Of a stretch of DNA of 64,000 bases, positions 52,884-61,224 are shown one piece after another. Made by a program: the position numbers and the translations under genes. The stretch covers positions 186,001 through 250,000 of the forward strand of contig CAVWQS010000006.1 of NCBI GenBank assembly GCA_963757155.1. Direction: 5' to 3'. Positions within the stretch are counted from its first letter, which is position 1; every line of letters starts with the position of its first letter. The notes beneath the pieces are model-generated. The model was not told the DNA's origin and made no database searches. It was given only the letters and a program-made list of their open reading frames with translations. The DNA is from DASXQK01 sp963757155 (GTDB taxonomy: Bacteria; Pseudomonadota; Alphaproteobacteria; Dongiales; Dongiaceae).

Positions 52884-52915
52884 GGGCGTGCCGCCGCTGT
52901 AACGGCGGCACGCCC
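52884..52915. terminator. Perfect 13-bp hairpin
   Basis: GGGCGTGCCGCCG / CGGCGGCACGCCC around a CTGTAA loop. No T-run on either side. No gene ends within 170 bp, so it may belong to an untranslated RNA or act as a regulatory structure. Confidence 0.5.
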
Positions 52916-53326
52916 GCAAGGATCTCCGAACCGGAGCCGGTTGGGCCCGGGCCGGTTCGGGGGAGAGTTCAGTGGAGAAGGGCCGAGCGCCGATGCGCCG
53001 GCTCCGCCGGGCCACTGCCGCCGGCGAAGAGAGAGCGGAGATGACGGAGGCCCGCCTTCTCCGCGAAAATCGACCGCAGAGGGGTCGCCTGAATTCGTTT
53101 AAATCTATCGAGGCTCATCTCCGCGTGGCCTACGGTCATCCTGGGGCCCCTGCCTGGGAACAGGAGCATCCCGCAATCGGACGGCGGGGGGGACTATCAG
53201 GGTTGTTAGTAAGGTGGCGGCGAGAGAATTGCTGCGGCAGGTCTCTCTGATAACCATCCGTTAAGCATTTGTCCCTGGGGTTGGTGACCAGGAAATCGGG
53301 GTGGAATTTCCAGGGAGCGAGAGAGC

Positions 53327-54258
53327 ATGGCGGCACCGCCGGATTGGGACGACATCCGCTTCTTCCTGGCGGCCGCGCGGTCGCCAACGCTCGCCGAGGC
53401 CGCGCGCGCGCTCAGCGTGAGCCCGCCCACTGTCGGACGCCGCATACGAAGCCTGGAAGAGCGGCTCAATCTGCGGCTCTTCGCGCATGGGCGGGGCGAT
53501 CTGCAGCTGACCTCGGCGGGCCGCGCCATCCTCGGAGTCGCCGAGGAGATGGAACGCAAGTCCTTCGATCTCGGTCGCGCCATCACCCGCCAGGCCTTTG
53601 TCCAGGAACCTCCCGTGCGGATCACCTGCATCGGGTCCGTCGCGCTGTTCCTGACGCGGCATTTCGAGGAGTTCTATGCCGCTACCGGCCAGACCGATGT
53701 GGAAATCCTGAGCACGGGGCAGCGCTTGAGCCTGGCGCGCAACGAAGCCGATATCGCCTTGCGCATGGGCCGCATCCCCAATCGCGGCAATCTGTTCTCG
53801 CGGCGCATCGGCCGCATCGCCTACACGCCTTACGCCAGCCTCGGTTTTCTTCGCGCCCATGACATTGCGACGCCGGAGGCAGCGCTCCGATCGCTCTTCA
53901 TCGGCTTCAAGAAAATCCGCGGCGGGGATCGCAGTCGAGCTGGCTTGATGAGTTCGGCCATCAAGGCCGCTTTCCGCTGCGGGTCAATGAGCTGCATCTG
54001 CGCTATGAGGGTGCCCGCCGCGGCAGCGGCATCACCCTTCTGCCCTGCCATCTCGGGGATCCCGACCCCGAGCTGGTGCGAGTCGCCGCACCGCCGCGGG
54101 AGCTGCTGGAGGACATCTATCTTCTCACCCACGCGACGGGACGCGAGGTGCCTCGTATCCGGCGCGCGGGCGACGCCTTGATCAAGCTCTTCGCGGCGCA
54201 TGCTCCGGAATTGATGGGCAGCCAGCCGCGCCGGCAGCGGCGCGGCTGGAACCTCTAG
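53327..54258 (+). pseudogene. LysR-family regulator, frameshifted in the effector domain
   Basis: The HTH domain is intact (DIRFFLAAARSPTLAEAARA, LSVSPPTVGRRIRSLEERLN) and the effector domain proceeds to IGFKKIRGGDRSR near residue 205. Close to 53,936 the frame shifts. The rest (SWLDEFGHQGRFPLRVNELH, GARRGSGITLLPCHLGDPDP, ELLEDIYLLTHATGREVPRI) is in the next frame, ending at 54,258. A one-base correction gives about 310 residues. This LysR subtype, with SPPTVGRRI in the recognition helix, is usual for stand-alone regulators. No obvious target gene is adjacent. Confidence 0.85.
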
Positions 54259-54456
54259 GCCGCCGCGCCCAATCGGCTTTCGCCAACAAATATTTCTGCA
54301 AGCAGCGTCAACAATATTTTTCATTCGACATTTCGCCTAGTGAACCGATAATCGGATAGCGATAAACACGGGGCAAGGGCGAGGCGGCCCGCCAGGGGGT
54401 GGGGTCGCTTAAGAAAAGCCTCCCGTGCAACAGGGGACGCGGAAGCGCGATTGCGC

Positions 54457-55350
54457 ATGCTGCCGAACAGTTTCATGGAACGCCAGCCGTCGCCGGGGGG
54501 TGCCGAGGAACCCGAGGCCCCTGCGTTGAATCGGGACGAGGGCTACCAAAGCGAGCGTGCTTCGAGCGAGGATCGCGCGTCGCCGGCCAGCGCCGCGGAG
54601 GCGCGGCAGATGAAAGACCCCGAGCATCTCTGCGCCCTGGTGGAAGAGGTGCGGCGCTTCGGCTCGATGGACGAGCTGAGCCGCACGCTGGCGAGCATTG
54701 TCCTGCGGCTGCAATTCGACAGCTTTCTATTCCTGCTGGCGAGATACCCCCACCGGGGTGGGGATAGCGATTCGCTGCCGCTGCTGCTGTCCAACTACCC
54801 GACACGCTGGAACCGGCGCTACATCGGCGAGCGGCGCTATCTGAACGATCCGGCGCTGGCCAAGGGGGAAATGCGCCGCGCGCCCTTCGCCTGGGTGAGG
54901 GAAGCATGCGGACCCGCGGAAGCCGCCTCGCCGGGAGCAGGAGATCCGGCCGCCGCCGACAAGGCCGAGCATGGTCTCACCGTGCCGATCCACGGGCCCC
55001 GGGGCGAGCTGGCGTTCTTCTCGGTGGGCTCCGAGCGACAGAAGCCGGCGGGCGACGTCGGCCGCGGCAGCGAGCTTTTGCTGCAGGTGGTGGGGTTCAA
55101 TGCCTATGCCGCCCTTCTGGAACGGGTCGCCAAGAACGCGCCGGGCAATTCCTTCGGCCTGACCGAGCATGAGAGGCAATGCCTGCATTGGACGGCGCGG
55201 GGCAAGACCACCTGGGAAACCGCGAAGATCCTGAAGCGCTCCACGGCGACGATCAATTTTCACTTGCGCAAGGCCTGCCGAAAGCTGGGCGCGGTCAATA
55301 AATGCGAAGCCGCGGCGCGGGCGGTCTACCACGGTCTGCTGGCGCTATGA
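54457..55350 (+). CDS. LuxR-family regulator with autoinducer-binding domain (solo)
   Basis: 297 residues from the ATG at 54,457; a TTG at 54,451 is possible. After a 55-residue disordered start, the sensor domain shows SNYPTRWNRRYIGERRYLND, in which the W, Y and D-P of acyl-homoserine-lactone receptors are conserved, and then APFAWVREAC. The C-terminal HTH is LTEHERQCLHWTARGKTTWE, then ILKRSTATINFHLRKACRKL. No luxI synthase lies in the window, so it is a solo receptor for a self- or neighbour-made signal. Its stop overlaps the start of a 42-residue gene. Confidence 0.9.
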   Translation: MLPNSFMERQPSPGGAEEPEAPALNRDEGYQSERASSEDRASPASAAEARQMKDPEHLCALVEEVRRFGSMDELSRTLASIVLRLQFDSFLFLLARYPHRGGDSDSLPLLLSNYPTRWNRRYIGERRYLNDPALAKGEMRRAPFAWVREACGPAEAASPGAGDPAAADKAEHGLTVPIHGPRGELAFFSVGSERQKPAGDVGRGSELLLQVVGFNAYAALLERVAKNAPGNSFGLTEHERQCLHWTARGKTTWETAKILKRSTATINFHLRKACRKLGAVNKCEAAARAVYHGLLAL

Positions 55351-55475
55351 AAATGCCGGCGCGCCGAGAACGGCTCTCCACCATGTTCCTGGTGCTGGCG
55401 GCCTTGGCGTTGTTGGTCGCTGCGGCGGCGCTGCTGGTCCCGCGCGACCAGCCGGCGCAGTTGCGGGCGGTCTAG
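55347..55475 (+). CDS. 42-residue membrane peptide coupled to luxR
   Basis: The ATG at 55,347 overlaps the luxR stop (ATGA), so it would be translated by coupling. The product MKMPARRERLSTMFLVLAAL, then ALLVAAAALLVPRDQPAQLR and AV, has a basic head and one membrane helix. It ends overlapping the convergent membrane-protein gene by 4 bases. No family known. Confidence 0.5.
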   Translation: MKMPARRERLSTMFLVLAALALLVAAAALLVPRDQPAQLRAV

Positions 55476-56473
55476 GCTCCCTGGTTGCGAGCTCCGCCAG
55501 CGGCCTTGCGGCGGCGCAGGAGCGCCCGGCCTTCAGCGATCTGCCAGAGCAGCAGGGGCGGGACGCCGAGGGCCACGCCCCGGGCCCTCTTCAGCAGCGA
55601 CAGCGCCAGCGCCGTATCCGGCGGCAGGCCGAAGAGCCCGCCGAGCACCACATAGGCGCCTTCCTGGATGCCGAGCGCGGCCGGCACCGCGAAGGCGATG
55701 CCACGGGCAGCGGCCAGCAGCCCTTCGATGGCGATCACCGCGGCCAGGGGTAGCGGGCTTCCCATGAAGCCAAGAGCCACCCAGGCCTCGAAGGCGCCGG
55801 CGATCCACGCCAGGAGATGCAGCAGGAATCCGGCCAGCAATCTGCCATGGCGCCCATAGGTGCGGCGGATGGACTCCTGGATCGCGCCCGGTGCCCAGAT
55901 GCCGGTGTCGGACCATTGCCGGCTGAGGCGCTCGGCGATCCGCTCCAGGAGCACGAAACCGCGCCGCTGCACGCCAATGAAAAGCACCACGACAAGGAGA
56001 GCGCCGACCAGGGTCAGAGCCATGGCGGTGATGAAGGGCGCTTCTGGATGCAGGACGATCAGAATGGCAAGCCCCAAGGCCGCGAAGGCGAGCTGGCCGA
56101 GGAGCTCCATCGTTGCATCGACGACGGAGGAGGCGGCCGTCACTTTGCCCGAGAGGCCGGCGAGGCTCGCCGCCCGGCCGCCCATGACCAGGCCGCCCAG
56201 CTGCGACAGAGGCAGGATCTCGGAGCCCGCCTCGCGCACCAGCCGCCCCCAGACGAAGGGCCAGGGCCCGCGGCGCTCTGCCGGCGGCACCAGTACGAAC
56301 CAGGCAATGCCGCAGAGAAAGAGGATCGCCAGATGGAGGAGAATGATGACGAGGAAGCCGGTCCAACCGATGGTCAGAAGCAATTCACCGACGGCTGCCA
56401 CGCCATAATGGGCAATGAGCAGCGTGCCCGCCAGAAGCCCCAGGAGCAGCGCCACTATTCCCGCCAGCTTCAT
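55472..56473 (-). CDS. Lysylphosphatidylglycerol-synthase-TM/UPF0104 membrane protein (HpnL-like)
   Basis: 333 residues with about eight membrane helices. The family marks are LIGWTGFLVI-type openings, WGRLVREAGSEILPLSQLGG, LVMGGRAASLAGLSGKVTAA and, near the end, GIAFAVPAALGIQEGAYVVL, the P-x-x-x-G-x-x-E block. This is the flippase-like part of LPG synthases without the catalytic domain, the form named HpnL in hopanoid clusters. Ferritin-like protein gene immediately upstream in the same orientation. Substrate unknown, perhaps a glycolipid or hopanoid. Confidence 0.85.
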   Translation of the reverse strand: MKLAGIVALLLGLLAGTLLIAHYGVAAVGELLLTIGWTGFLVIILLHLAILFLCGIAWFVLVPPAERRGPWPFVWGRLVREAGSEILPLSQLGGLVMGGRAASLAGLSGKVTAASSVVDATMELLGQLAFAALGLAILIVLHPEAPFITAMALTLVGALLVVVLFIGVQRRGFVLLERIAERLSRQWSDTGIWAPGAIQESIRRTYGRHGRLLAGFLLHLLAWIAGAFEAWVALGFMGSPLPLAAVIAIEGLLAAARGIAFAVPAALGIQEGAYVVLGGLFGLPPDTALALSLLKRARGVALGVPPLLLWQIAEGRALLRRRKAAGGARNQGA

Positions 56474-56492
56474 GGAGCGACCGACCGGTCTC

Positions 56493-57392
56493 TTAGGGGC
56501 TGCGCTTGGGTTTTAGAAAGGTCCGGCGCGCGAGCCGAACCAGCCGAGGGACGATGCGGGGCTGCAGCAGACGCGCATCATATCCGGACAAGCGGCGATC
56601 GTTCTCCGCCAGGCAGACATCCATCAGCGTGGCGACATCCACATCGACGCCGATCTGCTGGCTGCCGGTGACGGTGAAATTATTGTCCTGGGCCTTGCCC
56701 ACGTCGCGGGCCGTCTGGATCCGTTCCCAAATCAAGAATCCCCAGACGCCGATGACCTTGGCGAGAAAGTACGGCCGTCGCCACCACGGCATGTTGCGCC
56801 AGTGCCAGGCCACCCAATTCACGAAGAAGATGATGTGGCGACCTTCTTCCTGGATGACCGGCTCGAAGGTGTCGACCAGCTCCGGCGGGAAGAAGCCGGA
56901 CCGCTTGGCGAGCGCGAAGAGGCCGAAGGCGAAGAAGCTGTCGATGCACTCGCTGTAGCCCGTCACCATGAAGGCCCATTCCGGATCCCGGGGCTTCAGA
57001 TATTCCGGCTCGGGCTCGAGAACGATGCCATAGGCCTGGACGAGATTGGAAAGGACACGCTTGTGGCGGCCCTCCTCGAAGGCATTGAGCTCGATCGCCT
57101 CCTTGAGCAGCGGGTCCCCCGTGAGATCGGCGTAGGTCTGCACGCGGAGACTGGCTTTGCCTTCGGTCTGCACGGCGATATCCCAGATCGGCAGGCTGAC
57201 CAGCCGGTCGCGGGCGTCGGGCGTCAGCTGGGGCCAGTCGATGATCGCGGGTTTGTAGGGGTTGAAGGTGTCCAGCAGCATGCGGCAATAGAGCCGCTTA
57301 TGCGCCTCGCTGCCGATCCGGATATCCCCGGGCTCCTGGCCGCGCCAGCTGCGCGCGAGCCGGTCGGCTCCTTCGATGATCGCGGCGTCCAT
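56493..57392 (-). CDS. Ferritin-like diiron-domain protein
   Basis: 299 residues. Two E-E-x-x-H motifs, LNAFEEGRHKRVLSNL near residue 102 and PVIQEEGRHIIFFVNWVAWH near 180, are each on long helices, the pattern of a four-helix diiron site. Separate carboxylates in VQTEGKAS and SECIDSFF could complete the ligands. No transit signal. It sits 19 bp upstream of the HpnL-like gene, so the two probably form a unit acting on a lipid. Such proteins are usually annotated only as ferritin-like; a hydroxylase or oxidase role is possible. Confidence 0.85.
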   Translation of the reverse strand: MDAAIIEGADRLARSWRGQEPGDIRIGSEAHKRLYCRMLLDTFNPYKPAIIDWPQLTPDARDRLVSLPIWDIAVQTEGKASLRVQTYADLTGDPLLKEAIELNAFEEGRHKRVLSNLVQAYGIVLEPEPEYLKPRDPEWAFMVTGYSECIDSFFAFGLFALAKRSGFFPPELVDTFEPVIQEEGRHIIFFVNWVAWHWRNMPWWRRPYFLAKVIGVWGFLIWERIQTARDVGKAQDNNFTVTGSQQIGVDVDVATLMDVCLAENDRRLSGYDARLLQPRIVPRLVRLARRTFLKPKRSP

Positions 57393-57546
57393 GCTACTTC
57401 CTTTCGGCCGGCTGGCCCGGCCCGATCAGCCCGGGCCGATATGCTATTGCGCTACCACCAAGAGATGCGACGTCTGACGCCCCTTGCCAACTGGAAAATT
57501 GCCCCGTATCCCCGATGCCTCTCCAAAAGACATCCCGTGATCTCAG

Positions 57547-58833
57547 TTACTTAGCGGCAACTCCGACGAACCGCGGCGAGATTGGCTTGCTTCGCGCAAC
57601 GCCCGGCGCGTCCGTCTCGGCTGCAATGGCGAAGTGGTCCGTATAGCGCCGGTAGGATTCGCGCAGCGCGGGCGCCGACAATCCATAATCCTCGAGCCGG
57701 GTGGGATTATGGCTATAGCGGCCGTTTGGCCGCTCGGCCATGAAGGCCCGGATGCGCGCGCCGGCGGCGTTGCCCAGCGGCAGGTCGAAATGGGCGTAAA
57801 GCTCGCTTACCGCCTTGAAGGGATCGGCGACGAAAGCCGCATATTCCAGATGGCGCACGTTCTCCGGCTGCAACAGGCCGGCGGAATCCGCCTCGACCAG
57901 AAGGCGGGCGCCGGTCTGCCAATGCTCGTTCACCTGACGGCCCAGATCGTGACGATCGATGTGGCGGGTGAACGGGCGGCGCAGCACTTCCGTCAGCCGC
58001 GCCACCGAGGCCAGGACCATGGTCGGGTCACGATGGAGAAAGACGAATCGCGCATCGGGATAGACCTCGCCGATCGCCTCCAAGGCGAAGAGGTGGTCCG
58101 GGCATTTCAGGATCCAGCGGCCCGGGCCCTTCTGGCGCTGCAGATGCTGGAGGAAGCGCTTGTGGAATCGATAGGCCGTCCGATGGCCCGTGCGATCGAG
58201 CCAGCGGCGGTAGCTGGGCACGCGATGCGTCGTGTCGAGGCGAAGGCTCTGGAAGACATGCGCCGTGATCTCGGTGCATTCCTGGGCCGAATAGGCGGTG
58301 ATCGGGTGAACCTGACTCAGCTCCGGCGCCAGCCGGGCGAAGGCCGCGATCTGCCGGTCGACCTTCTCCGGCCGCCGGTCGCGGCCGTTGCGCCGCGAGC
58401 CGGCCTTGGGCTGGGGATAGATCGTCTCCCAGCAGAGCGGGGCAAGATTGTCGGGATCCTGGGCCAGCAGATTATGCAGGAAGGTGGTGCCGCTGCGGGG
58501 CAGGCCGCTGATGAAGATCGGGCGCTCGATCGGCTGATCGAGCAAAGCGGGGTCCTTGATCTCGGCCTCGCGCAGCTCCAGGAGATTGGTCAGGAAGCGC
58601 AAGACGTCCCAGCGCGCGGCGAAGCGGCCGAAGAGGCTGAGCGCCGCCTCCCGGTCGTAGCTTTCCAGCAGGACGGTAAGGGCTTCCTCGAAGGGCTCCG
58701 GCCCGAAGTCGGAAAGCCCCGAGCGCCGGCGCGCAAGCGCGATCAACTCCTTGGCGACCAGCGGCGCCTCGAAGAGCCCCAGCCGACCGGCGACACGATC
58801 CGCTGCGTGGAGGAGCGATCCTTCCACCGTCAA
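57547..58833 (-). CDS. Sulfotransferase-family protein
   Basis: 428 residues. The 5'-phosphosulfate loop is PIFISGLPRSGTTFLHNLLA near residues 99-118, and the 3'-phosphate contact region is FVFLHRDPTMVLASVARLTE near 240. A helical N-terminal domain of 95 residues precedes them. It transfers sulfate from PAPS to a hydroxyl or amine of an unknown acceptor, in the cytosol. No PAPS synthesis genes are near. Separated from the taurine operon by 518 bp. Confidence 0.9.
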   Translation of the reverse strand: MTVEGSLLHAADRVAGRLGLFEAPLVAKELIALARRRSGLSDFGPEPFEEALTVLLESYDREAALSLFGRFAARWDVLRFLTNLLELREAEIKDPALLDQPIERPIFISGLPRSGTTFLHNLLAQDPDNLAPLCWETIYPQPKAGSRRNGRDRRPEKVDRQIAAFARLAPELSQVHPITAYSAQECTEITAHVFQSLRLDTTHRVPSYRRWLDRTGHRTAYRFHKRFLQHLQRQKGPGRWILKCPDHLFALEAIGEVYPDARFVFLHRDPTMVLASVARLTEVLRRPFTRHIDRHDLGRQVNEHWQTGARLLVEADSAGLLQPENVRHLEYAAFVADPFKAVSELYAHFDLPLGNAAGARIRAFMAERPNGRYSHNPTRLEDYGLSAPALRESYRRYTDHFAIAAETDAPGVARSKPISPRFVGVAAK

Positions 58834-59351
58834 AATGCAATCTCCTTCCAGGATCCAAGCACCATAGCCCGCCGGCCCCGGCAGCTGGAATGCGCTATCC
58901 TACCGCAGGGCGAAATGCAACCCGCCACGGCTCGCCGGGGGACCCGAGGATCGGCCCGACCCCCGCAAAGCCAAGCTATTCCTGCGGCAAAGAATTTCTG
59001 CATTGTCGCTATGAGGGGTCCCGCTAGATTGAGACCGCGCCGTCATGGTCGACGGCGGCCTGGCCAGCCCTCCGGCCCGCGGCAATTTGACGGAAGCAGC
59101 TTGCGCCGCGTCAACAAACGCTAAAGCGCCACGAATGTCCTTCGTGGCTCCGGTCGCAACCGAACGGAGATGATGATGACCCGCTGCACAACTTCCGCCT
59201 ACCCGCGATACGGCTCCCCGGTCCGCTGCCCGAGAGTCTCGATGCGGCGCTGATCCGGGGCGTCGGGTCTCGCCCAACTCTCCAAGACATCCAACCGAAA
59301 CCACCCATCGCCGGCATCCCAGAGGGGTGCGGGCCATAGAGGAGACTTGCC
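58834..59351. promoter_or_regulatory. Upstream region of the taurine operon
   Basis: 518 bp between the sulfotransferase start and tauA. It contains an inverted repeat TTGACG-16-CGTCAA (59,087-59,114), typical of a regulator site, a perfect 8-bp hairpin GCCACGAA/TTCGTGGC (59,128-59,148) and a short leader reading frame at 59,170-59,253. A LysR activator of the CbI/TauR kind would be the expected user of the inverted repeat, by analogy. Confidence 0.5.
59170..59253 (+). CDS. Short leader peptide upstream of tauA (candidate Cys-sensing uORF)
   Basis: Three consecutive ATGs follow CGGAG. The frame reads MMMTRCTTSAYPRYGSPVRC, then PRVSMRR, stopping 98 bp before tauA. It contains two Cys codons and two Tyr codons. 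Short Cys-containing leaders are known ahead of sulfur-acquisition genes in actinobacteria, where ribosome stalling at low cysteine raises expression; a similar role here is inference. Confidence 0.4.
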   Translation: MMMTRCTTSAYPRYGSPVRCPRVSMRR

Positions 59352-60386
59352 ATGTCCATACTTTCCAAGCCCATCTCGCGCCGGAGCCTGGCCCTGCTTG
59401 CCGGCCTCGGCCTTGCCGCCGCCGCAGCCACGGCCCAGGCCGCCGACAAGACGATCACCATCGCCTATCAGACGGGCTTCTCGCCCTGGACCCTTGCCGT
59501 CGCCTCGGGCGAGATCGAGAAGATCCCGGGCTGGCATGTGGAATTCAAGCGCTTCAACTCGGGCGCCGAGGTCTTCGCGGCCATCGTTGCGGGCGATGCC
59601 CAGATCGGCGAGGTGGGCTCGAGCCCCTTCGCCGCCGCAACCAGCCGCGGCGTCGATGTGAAGGCGATCTATATCAGCGGCGGCGCGGGCGAGGATGAAG
59701 CCCTGGTCGCGCGCAACGGCTCGGGCATCCAGACCCTGGCCGATCTCCGAGGCAAGCGCCTCGCCGCAGCACCGGTCTCGACCGACCATTACATGCTGCT
59801 CAGCACCTTGAAGGAGGAGGGGATCAAGACCACCGATGCCACGGTGCTGGCGATCCCGCAGCCCCAGATCGTGGCGGGCTGGGAGCGCGGCGACATCGAC
59901 GCCGCCTTCGTCTGGGATCCCGCTCTCGGTGCTTTGCTCAAGAGCGGCAAGGTGCTGCTCACCGCCAAGCAGGCGGCGGCCCGCGGCGCCGTCACCTTCG
60001 GCGCGCTGGTCGCGACCGGCAAGCTGATCCACGACGATCCCGATTTCGTCACCCAGTTCGTGCGCATCGTCGACAAATATTACCGAGACTTCGAGACCAA
60101 TCCCGGCAATTGGTCGGTCGACTCCGCCAATGTGAAGCGCCTGTCCCAATTCACCGGCGCCAAGCCGGCGGATATCGCCGCCCGTCTTCCGGCTTCCACC
60201 TTCATCCCCGCGGCAGACCAGGTCGGGCCGCAATGGCTGGGCGGCGGGGCCGACAACAATCTCGCCAAGGTGCTGAAGTCGACGGCCGACTTCCTGAAGG
60301 AGCAGAAGAAGATCACGCAGGTGCTGCCGAGCTACACCGCCTTCGTCGATCCCAGCTTCCTGCAAACCGCGATCGCCTCGAACTGA
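59352..60386 (+). CDS. tauA: Taurine ABC transporter substrate-binding protein
   Basis: 344 residues with a signal peptide to about AQAADK. The TauA/SsuA fold is seen in ITIAYQTGFSPWTLAVASGE, VEFKRFNSGAEVFAAIVAGD, ALVARNGSGIQTLADLRGKR and LAAAPVSTDHYMLLSTLKEE. It binds taurine or a similar sulfonate in the periplasm. GGAG-type site (GAGGAGACTTGCC) before the ATG. First gene of tauABCD. Confidence 0.95.
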   Translation: MSILSKPISRRSLALLAGLGLAAAAATAQAADKTITIAYQTGFSPWTLAVASGEIEKIPGWHVEFKRFNSGAEVFAAIVAGDAQIGEVGSSPFAAATSRGVDVKAIYISGGAGEDEALVARNGSGIQTLADLRGKRLAAAPVSTDHYMLLSTLKEEGIKTTDATVLAIPQPQIVAGWERGDIDAAFVWDPALGALLKSGKVLLTAKQAAARGAVTFGALVATGKLIHDDPDFVTQFVRIVDKYYRDFETNPGNWSVDSANVKRLSQFTGAKPADIAARLPASTFIPAADQVGPQWLGGGADNNLAKVLKSTADFLKEQKKITQVLPSYTAFVDPSFLQTAIASN

Positions 60387-60411
60387 CGCCGAGGTAGGGG
60401 GAGATCCGGCC

Positions 60412-61224
60412 ATGGCTTTGATCGTCGATCGGGCGAGCGTCGTCTTCGAAGGACGGGACGGCAGCCTCGTCCACGCCCTCGCCGATGTCTCGCTCTCCAT
60501 CCCGCCCGGCGCCTTCGTCGTGGCGCTGGGCGCCTCGGGATGCGGCAAGACGACCCTTCTCAACGCCATGGCCGGATTCCTCACCCTCACCGAGGGCAGC
60601 GTCACCCTCGATGGGAAGCCCGTCCACGGCCCCGGTCCCGACCGCGGGGTCGTGTTCCAGAAGGACACGCTCTACCCCTGGCTCAATGTCATCGACAATG
60701 TCGCCTTCGGCTTGAAACTGCAGGGGGTGGACCGCCAGAGCCGGGAGAAGCGGGCACGGGAGCTCCTGGCGTTGGTCGATCTCGAGGGCTTTGCCCGGTC
60801 CATGCCCTATGAGCTCTCGGGCGGCATGCGCCAGCGGGTGGGGCTGGCGCGGGCGCTCGCGCCCGAGCCCGAGGTCCTGCTCATGGACGAGCCGCTGGGC
60901 GCCCTCGATTCCCTGACCCGCGAGACCATGCAGGAGCAGATCGTCGAGATCTGGGATCGCACCCGCAAGCGCATCTTCTTCATCACCCACTCGATCGAGG
61001 AGGCGCTGTTCCTGGGCACGGAGGTGGTCGTCATGTCGCCGCGCCCGGGGCGAATCATCCGGCGCTACCCGCTCGATTTCGTGCGCCGCTTCGCCGAGAC
61101 CGGCGATGCCCGCGCCGTCAAATCCGATCCTCGGTTCGTGGCCTTGCGTGAAGAGATCCGCGAGCTGATCCACCAGACAGGAAAAGAGAACCATGGTCGC
61201 CCTCTCGCCGCTCTCGCCCGCTGA
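60412..61224 (+). CDS. tauB: Taurine ABC transporter ATP-binding protein
   Basis: 270 residues. Walker A LGASGCGKTTLLNAM, Q-loop VVFQKDTLYPWLNVI, signature LSGGMRQRVGLARAL, Walker B VLLMDEPLGALDS and switch His in FFITHSIEEAL are all present. It drives taurine uptake. Its last 32 bases overlap tauC. Confidence 0.96.
   Translation: MALIVDRASVVFEGRDGSLVHALADVSLSIPPGAFVVALGASGCGKTTLLNAMAGFLTLTEGSVTLDGKPVHGPGPDRGVVFQKDTLYPWLNVIDNVAFGLKLQGVDRQSREKRARELLALVDLEGFARSMPYELSGGMRQRVGLARALAPEPEVLLMDEPLGALDSLTRETMQEQIVEIWDRTRKRIFFITHSIEEALFLGTEVVVMSPRPGRIIRRYPLDFVRRFAETGDARAVKSDPRFVALREEIRELIHQTGKENHGRPLAALAR

Larger units (their letters stand above)
52709..53326. other. Non-coding stretch with repeats and a perfect hairpin
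   Basis: 618 bp without a credible gene. It holds a 15-bp tandem repeat (52,756-52,800), a perfect 13-bp hairpin (52,884-52,915) and the promoter side of the LysR gene. Frames reading LSGGGLSGGG across the tandem repeat are artefacts of the repeat. Confidence 0.6.

Noticed and set aside
52696..52902. Plus-strand frame with LSGGGLSGGG repeats
   Set aside because: Produced by the 15-bp tandem repeat; lacks a ribosome site and continues into poor composition.
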